DNA of 64,000 bases. Origin: Kaistia geumhonensis (lineage in GTDB: Bacteria; Pseudomonadota; Alphaproteobacteria; Rhizobiales; Kaistiaceae). Location of the stretch: the NCBI RefSeq assembly GCF_030815145.1, contig NZ_JAUSWJ010000001.1, positions 1,860,001 through 1,924,000 of the forward strand, given 5' to 3'. Position numbers and translations under genes: made by a program. A model generated the notes under the pieces. It had not been told where the DNA came from. It did no database searches and saw only the letters and a program-made list of their open reading frames with translations. Position 1 is the stretch's first letter. The number at the start of each line of letters is the position of its first letter. Positions 60,185-64,000 of this stretch are shown here, piece by piece.

Positions 60185-60953
60185 GACCACCTCCGGCGAT
60201 GTCCGGCGTCTTCTCGTAGATGAGATCGATGACGCGCTGCTTGATGGCGCTGAAGACGGGGCTCGTCAGCGTCGAGACGGGACGCGGCCGGGCGATCGGC
60301 ACGTCGAGGATCTCGCGGATGCGGCCCGGCCGCGGCGACATGACGACGACGCGGTCGGAGAGGAACACCGCCTCGTCGATGTCGTGCGTCACGAACACGA
60401 TGGTCCGCCGCTCGCTCTCCCAGACCGAGAGCAGCCACTGCTGCATGGCAAAGCGGGTCTGCGAGTCGAGCGCGCCGAACGGCTCGTCGAGCAGCAGCAC
60501 GTCGCGGTGCATGGCGAGCGTGCGCATCAGCGCCACGCGCTGCCGCATGCCGCCCGACAGCGCCGAGGGATAGTGGTTGATGAAGTCCCCGAGGCCGTAG
60601 CGGCGCGCCAGGGCGACGCCCTCCTCGCGTTCCTTGCGGCCCGCCGTGCCCTTGAGAAGCGCGCCGAGCACGATGTTGTCGAGCACGGTGCGCCAGGGCA
60701 GCAGCAGGTCCTTCTGCAGCATGTAGCCGACTTCGCCGGCCCGGCCCGTCACGTCGCGGCCGTCGATGAGCACGCGCCCGCCGCTCGGCTTCAGGACGCC
60801 GGCGATGATGTTGAACATCGTGCTCTTGCCGCAGCCGGACGGGCCGACGACGGAGACGAATTCGCCCGGCGCGATCGAGAGATCGGTCGGCGAGAGCGCG
60901 AGCGTCTCGCCGAAGCGTTGCGTAATGCCCTTGAGGGCCAGCTTGTCGGTCAC
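60177..60953 (-). CDS. ABC transporter ATP-binding protein (SsuB/ThiZ/TauB type)
   Basis: A 258-residue single ATPase. VVGPSGCGKST (Walker A), LPWRTVLDN (Q-loop region), LSGGMRQRVALMRTLA (signature), VLLLDEPFGALD (Walker B) and VTHDIDEA (H loop) are complete. The start is GTG at 60953, supported by the GTGA overlap with the M24 gene stop; later ATG starts would cut the first beta-strand. It powers the importer formed with the permease and the NMT1-type binding protein. Confidence 0.94.
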   Translation of the reverse strand: MTDKLALKGITQRFGETLALSPTDLSIAPGEFVSVVGPSGCGKSTMFNIIAGVLKPSGGRVLIDGRDVTGRAGEVGYMLQKDLLLPWRTVLDNIVLGALLKGTAGRKEREEGVALARRYGLGDFINHYPSALSGGMRQRVALMRTLAMHRDVLLLDEPFGALDSQTRFAMQQWLLSVWESERRTIVFVTHDIDEAVFLSDRVVVMSPRPGRIREILDVPIARPRPVSTLTSPVFSAIKQRVIDLIYEKTPDIAGGGHD

Positions 60954-61666
60954 AGAACCACGCAGCTCTCGCGGCCGAACCAGACGAGATCCTCGACCTT
61001 GACCGCGATGCCCTCGCGCTCGGCGAAGGGCTCGACCGCCCAGGCGCCCCACATCGGCGTGTCGTTGCCGGCATCGATGAAGTTGTGGAGATAGGCGGCG
61101 CCGGCCGTGAGCGAATGGCCGATATTGCCCAGAAGGTCGAGCAGCACGAAGCCGTCGGCCTTCAGCAGGTCGTGGCAGAAGCCGAACAGGTCCTTCGCCG
61201 GCATGCCGGGCTTGCAGAAGGCCAGCGTCCTGGCGTGGATCGCCTCGAGGTCGGCGAGCGCCTTCCGCGCCTCGGGCCAGTCGCCGAGCACGCGGCAGCG
61301 CGTGCAGTCGGCCCAGTGGCCGTCGGGCGTGATCGGGTGCACGTCGAGCATCAGCACGTCGCGCTCGGCCGCCTTCTGCTGCCCCGGCCCTTTGGTAGGG
61401 AAGCAGATCTTGGTGTTTTCGCCGAGCCCGACATTGGTGATCGTCCACACATGCTCGACGCCGTTCTCGGCGAGAAACTCGCTGACGACGAGGTCGATAT
61501 GCTCCTCGGTCATGCCGACATCGAGCGCGGCGAGGCCGACGGCCGCCGCCTGCCGGGCGAGGGCCTGCGCCCGGACCAGGCCGGGCGGAGGCGTGTCGGA
61601 GACGTCCGGACCCGGCTTGTAGGTCCAGGCCGGTGTGATGCGCTTGACGGTGCCTTGTCCGGACAT
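60950..61666 (-). CDS. M24 family (aminopeptidase/creatinase fold) metallohydrolase
   Basis: A 238-residue pita-bread protein consisting of the catalytic half only. VLMLDVHPITPDGHWADCTR carries the two metal Asp residues, LLGNIGHSLTAG the His, and WAVEPFAER and AVKVEDLVWFG the two Glu ligands. M24 proteins include Xaa-Pro peptidases, methionine aminopeptidase and creatinase. It is encoded inside a NMT1-type importer operon next to an M20 amidohydrolase, so it probably hydrolyses the imported nitrogen compound or its product rather than proteins. Substrate unknown. Confidence 0.85.
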   Translation of the reverse strand: MSGQGTVKRITPAWTYKPGPDVSDTPPPGLVRAQALARQAAAVGLAALDVGMTEEHIDLVVSEFLAENGVEHVWTITNVGLGENTKICFPTKGPGQQKAAERDVLMLDVHPITPDGHWADCTRCRVLGDWPEARKALADLEAIHARTLAFCKPGMPAKDLFGFCHDLLKADGFVLLDLLGNIGHSLTAGAAYLHNFIDAGNDTPMWGAWAVEPFAEREGIAVKVEDLVWFGRESCVVL

Positions 61667-61688
61667 CCTCGTTTCCTCCGTTTTGCGC

Positions 61689-62693
61689 CTACTGCGCCAG
61701 ATAGGCGTTGGTGAAGTAGCTGGTCGCCGGGCCGACGTCCTTGACGACCTCGAACTTGGTCAGCGCGGAGAGCAGTGCCGTCCAGTCCTTCTCGTCGTTG
61801 ACGAGCAGATCGTCGCCGAGCGCGCCGAACAGCGGGATCGTGTCCTTCCACTGCTGCGTGATGAACTTCGCGTCATAGGCCTTGGCATAGAGATCCTGGA
61901 ACGCCGCGACGCCCTCGTCAGGATGCTCGGCAGCGTAGCGCATGCTCTTGGCCGTCGCGCGCAGGAAGGCCTTGGCGAGATCCGGATTGGCCTTCAGCCA
62001 GTCTTCGTTGCCGGCCAGCATGAAGATCGGCGTGTTGGGCACGCCATGGTCGGTGGCGGCGATGAATTCGGGCTTCTGGCCGCCGGTGGTCGCCATGCCG
62101 GTGCCCTCGGCATTGGTGATGCCGGTGATGGCGTCGACCCGCTTCTGCAGGAGGAGCGGCACGGTGTCGTCGGCGGCGGCGACCATCTCGACATCGTCGA
62201 GCGTCAGCTTGGCGTCGGCGAGCATCATGCCGAGCTGGGCCTTGGTCCAGGCGTCGTTGTAGATGCCGATGCGCTTGCCCTTCAGATCGGCGACCGTGAG
62301 CTTGTTGCCCTCGGAGCTGAGAATGCCCCAGTTGTTGCCGCGGCCATAGCGAGCGATCGCCACCACCGGCGCCTGCTCGCCGCGCGCGAAGATTACGTCC
62401 ATGACGGTGGTGAAGGCGACATCGGCGCGGCCGGTGCCGAGAAACTTCATCGTGTCGGCGACCGTCGGCGGAACGACGATCTCGATCTCCATGCCTTCCT
62501 CGGCATAGAAGCCCTTCTTGGAGCCGAGGATCCACGGGATCCAGAAGCCGTCCGGCGTCGGCCATTCCTGGACGAAGGTCACCTTCTTCAGTTCGGCGGC
62601 CTCGCCGGGGACGGGGGCCGCAAGCGTCGCCGTAAAGGCCGCGGCGAGGGCAAGGCCCGCCACGACGCTCCGTCTCGTCAGCTTCATGCTCAT
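61689..62693 (-). CDS. ABC transporter substrate-binding protein (NMT1/ThiY type)
   Basis: A 334-residue binding protein. The leader KLTRRSVVAGLALAAAFTATLAAPVPGEA has a twin arginine, and cleavage is likely near GEA-AEL. The mature part has WPTPDGFWIPWILGSKKGFYAEEGMEIEIVVPPT, DVAFTTVMDVIFARGEQAPVVAIARYG and LKGKRIGIYNDAWTKAQLGMML, typical of NMT1-like proteins that bind pyrimidine precursors, sulfonates or nitrate. The ATG at 62693 overlaps the upstream gene's stop in ATGA; a second ATG lies six bases later. Confidence 0.92.
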   Translation of the reverse strand: MSMKLTRRSVVAGLALAAAFTATLAAPVPGEAAELKKVTFVQEWPTPDGFWIPWILGSKKGFYAEEGMEIEIVVPPTVADTMKFLGTGRADVAFTTVMDVIFARGEQAPVVAIARYGRGNNWGILSSEGNKLTVADLKGKRIGIYNDAWTKAQLGMMLADAKLTLDDVEMVAAADDTVPLLLQKRVDAITGITNAEGTGMATTGGQKPEFIAATDHGVPNTPIFMLAGNEDWLKANPDLAKAFLRATAKSMRYAAEHPDEGVAAFQDLYAKAYDAKFITQQWKDTIPLFGALGDDLLVNDEKDWTALLSALTKFEVVKDVGPATSYFTNAYLAQ

Positions 62694-64000
62694 GCGCTGT
62701 TCCTCTTGTCGCGTTGAAGTCGATCCGCGGAGCTGGCGCCGCGGGCCAGCCCTTGTGCAGCCTCGATCGCCGCCCCGAGCAGGACGTCGGCGCCGGCGAT
62801 GCACTGCGCCGGCTCGACATGCTCCCGCTCGTTGTGGCTCACCCCGCCGCGGCAGGGCACGAAGATCATCGCCGCCGGGGCGAGCCCGGCGATCGGCAGC
62901 GCGTCGTGGAACGCACCCGAAACCATGCGCATCGACCCGAGTCCGAGCCGCGCGGCGGCCCCCGCGATCGCGTCTGCCATCATCGGGTCGAAGGCCGTGG
63001 GCGGCGCCGAGAAGAGCGGGCGGATGTCGCCGGCGCAGCCATGGCCGGCGGCCGCCGCCGCGACCGCGGCCTCGACCTCGGCCCTCATCTGCGCGAGACG
63101 GCTGGCATCGGGATGGCGGAGGTCGATCGTGCAGCGGGCGAGCCGCGGCACGGCATTGATCGAATCCGGCTCGGAAGCGAGACGGCCGATGGTGAGCCGC
63201 GCGGCGGGGTCCGCTTCCATGACGGTCGCGCCGAGCCGCGCGAGCGCCTCGACCAGCGCCGCCACGGCATCGTGCCGGGCGGCAAGCGGCGTCGTTCCGG
63301 CATGCGCCGTCTCGCCCGTCACCGTGACTTCGAGCCAGAGCGCGCCCTGCACCGCCTCGACGACGCCGATCGGAAGGCCGGCCGCCTCCAAGATCGGCCC
63401 CTGCTCGATATGCAGTTCGAGATAGCCGGCGATGGGAAAGCCGAGCGGGCGCTCCGCGGCGCCGGGAAGCGCGTCCCTGGTCGCGGCCAGCGCCTCGCCG
63501 AGAGTCACGCCGTCGGCGTCGCGAAGGCCAGCGTCGGGCAATGCGCGGCGCGCAAAGGCCTGCGAGCCCATGGTGCCCGGCGAGAAGCGGCTGCCTTCCT
63601 CGTTCGCCCAGACCACCAGCTCGACGGGGACCCCGGTCGCGATCCGCTGGTCCTCGATCGCTTCGAGGGCCGAGAGCGCGGCCAGCGTTCCGAGCGCGCC
63701 GTCGAAGCGGCCGCCGGTCGGCTGGCTGTCGAGATGGCTGCCGATCAGCAGCGGCGGGAGATCGGGAGCGCCCGGCCGGGCGAGGAAGAGATTGGCGATC
63801 GGGTCCTGGAAGACGCGGAAGCCCCGCTCCGCCGCGATCGACGCGACGAGCGCGCGGGCGGCGCGGTCGGCCTGCGAGAAGGCGGGACGATTCACGCCGC
63901 CATTCGCGAGCCCGCCGAGGGCGGCGAAGGCCGCGATCCGCTCGATCAGCCGCGCGCCGTCGATCCGGGGAACGGACGCGCCGTCGCCACGCGCCGAGGC
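62690..64000 (-). CDS. M20 family Zn-dependent hydrolase (N-carbamoyl-amino acid hydrolase/allantoate amidohydrolase-like); 5' truncated
   Basis: The frame remains open to the window edge (residues visible include VPRIDGARLIERIAAFAALGGLANGGVNRPAFSQAD), so its N-terminus lies beyond base 64000; the GTG at 63895 is not taken as the start. Metal and catalytic motifs of the HyuC/AllC group are present: GSHLDSQPTGGRFDGALG, VVWANEEGSRFSPGTMGS, LELHIEQGPILEA, ETAHAGTTPLAARHDA and SGAFHDALPI. It hydrolyses ureido or amide bonds. It is the first visible gene of an operon with a NMT1-type importer and an M24 hydrolase, pointing to salvage of an imported nitrogenous compound. Confidence 0.92.
   Translation of the reverse strand, partial: ASARGDGASVPRIDGARLIERIAAFAALGGLANGGVNRPAFSQADRAARALVASIAAERGFRVFQDPIANLFLARPGAPDLPPLLIGSHLDSQPTGGRFDGALGTLAALSALEAIEDQRIATGVPVELVVWANEEGSRFSPGTMGSQAFARRALPDAGLRDADGVTLGEALAATRDALPGAAERPLGFPIAGYLELHIEQGPILEAAGLPIGVVEAVQGALWLEVTVTGETAHAGTTPLAARHDAVAALVEALARLGATVMEADPAARLTIGRLASEPDSINAVPRLARCTIDLRHPDASRLAQMRAEVEAAVAAAAAGHGCAGDIRPLFSAPPTAFDPMMADAIAGAAARLGLGSMRMVSGAFHDALPIAGLAPAAMIFVPCRGGVSHNEREHVEPAQCIAGADVLLGAAIEAAQGLARGASSADRLQRDKRNSA

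Noticed and set aside
59381-64000. Calling the last operon a ThiXYZ thiamine-precursor or taurine/sulfonate uptake system
   Set aside because: Binding protein, permease and ATPase families are shared by all these systems. The M20 protein looks like the HyuC/AllC group, and no thiamine or desulfonation gene is present.

Overview
The window is GC-rich bacterial chromosome. It most likely comes from an alphaproteobacterium of the Hyphomicrobiales (Rhizobiales). The grounds are a PdhS-type cell-cycle histidine kinase, two phasins, a tRNA-His with the alphaproteobacterial A73/G1:U72 acceptor end, DUF982 and DUF3313 proteins, and a palindromic intergenic repeat of a kind common in this order. The genus cannot be fixed from the sequence alone. 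No transposase, phage gene, rRNA or CRISPR array was seen.

The window is dominated by carbon-source catabolism. (1) 1-3195: a RuBisCO-like protein, a DUF1537 kinase and a D-apionate oxidoisomerase-like dehydrogenase, overlapping by ATGA, matching the described D-apionate pathway. (2) 3208-13457: mostly housekeeping and accessory genes: glutaminase, PdhS-like kinase, two phasins, tRNA-His, a HlyD/DUF1656/FUSC efflux operon, an orphan BrnA-like antitoxin, a hypothetical protein and a small lipoprotein. (3) 13510-21523: a sugar ABC importer without its own ATPase, a TIM-barrel isomerase, an SDR, a LacD-like aldolase, an ADP-dependent-kinase-family protein and a divergent DeoR regulator. Shared TGCG(T/C)-TTTTAT-type repeats lie in both promoter regions. 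(4) 21530-26967: a XylB-like SDR, a Gfo/Idh/MocA oxidoreductase, DUF982, a DUF3313 lipoprotein, an alpha/beta hydrolase and a HAD phosphatase.

(5) 27100-36731: a second sugar-acid locus with an epimerase, two enolase-superfamily dehydratases, an aldo-keto reductase, a FadR/FCD-type GntR regulator and another ATPase-less CUT1 importer. Similar GACAAGTC-containing sites lie upstream of the aldo-keto reductase and the importer. (6) 36741-48035: a tightly packed leftward operon (cupin phosphoglucose isomerase, KDPG-type aldolase, AroE-like dehydrogenase, D-2-hydroxyacid dehydrogenase, metallo-beta-lactamase-fold lactonase). It faces a rightward CUT2 importer, RpiR regulator, DeoC-type aldolase and FGGY kinase, and two HexR-like sites lie in the shared control region. 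(7) 48039-55932: a CE7 esterase, a RraA-like aldolase, a split UxaA-type dehydratase, a GntR regulator and a second CUT2 importer.

(8) 55975-64000: ETF-ubiquinone oxidoreductase, an exported cysteine-type sulfatase, and a NMT1/ThiY-type importer cotranscribed with an M24 protein and an M20 amidohydrolase that runs off the window.

The recurring logic is import, oxidation to an acid or lactone, lactone opening, dehydration to a 2-keto-3-deoxy acid, then aldol cleavage. Apart from the apionate genes, true substrates cannot be read from the sequence. The most promising candidates for undescribed pathways are locus 3 (ADP-kinase-family protein with LacD-like aldolase), locus 6 (AroE-like protein inside a KDPG-aldolase operon) and locus 7 (split UxaA with RraA-like aldolase).
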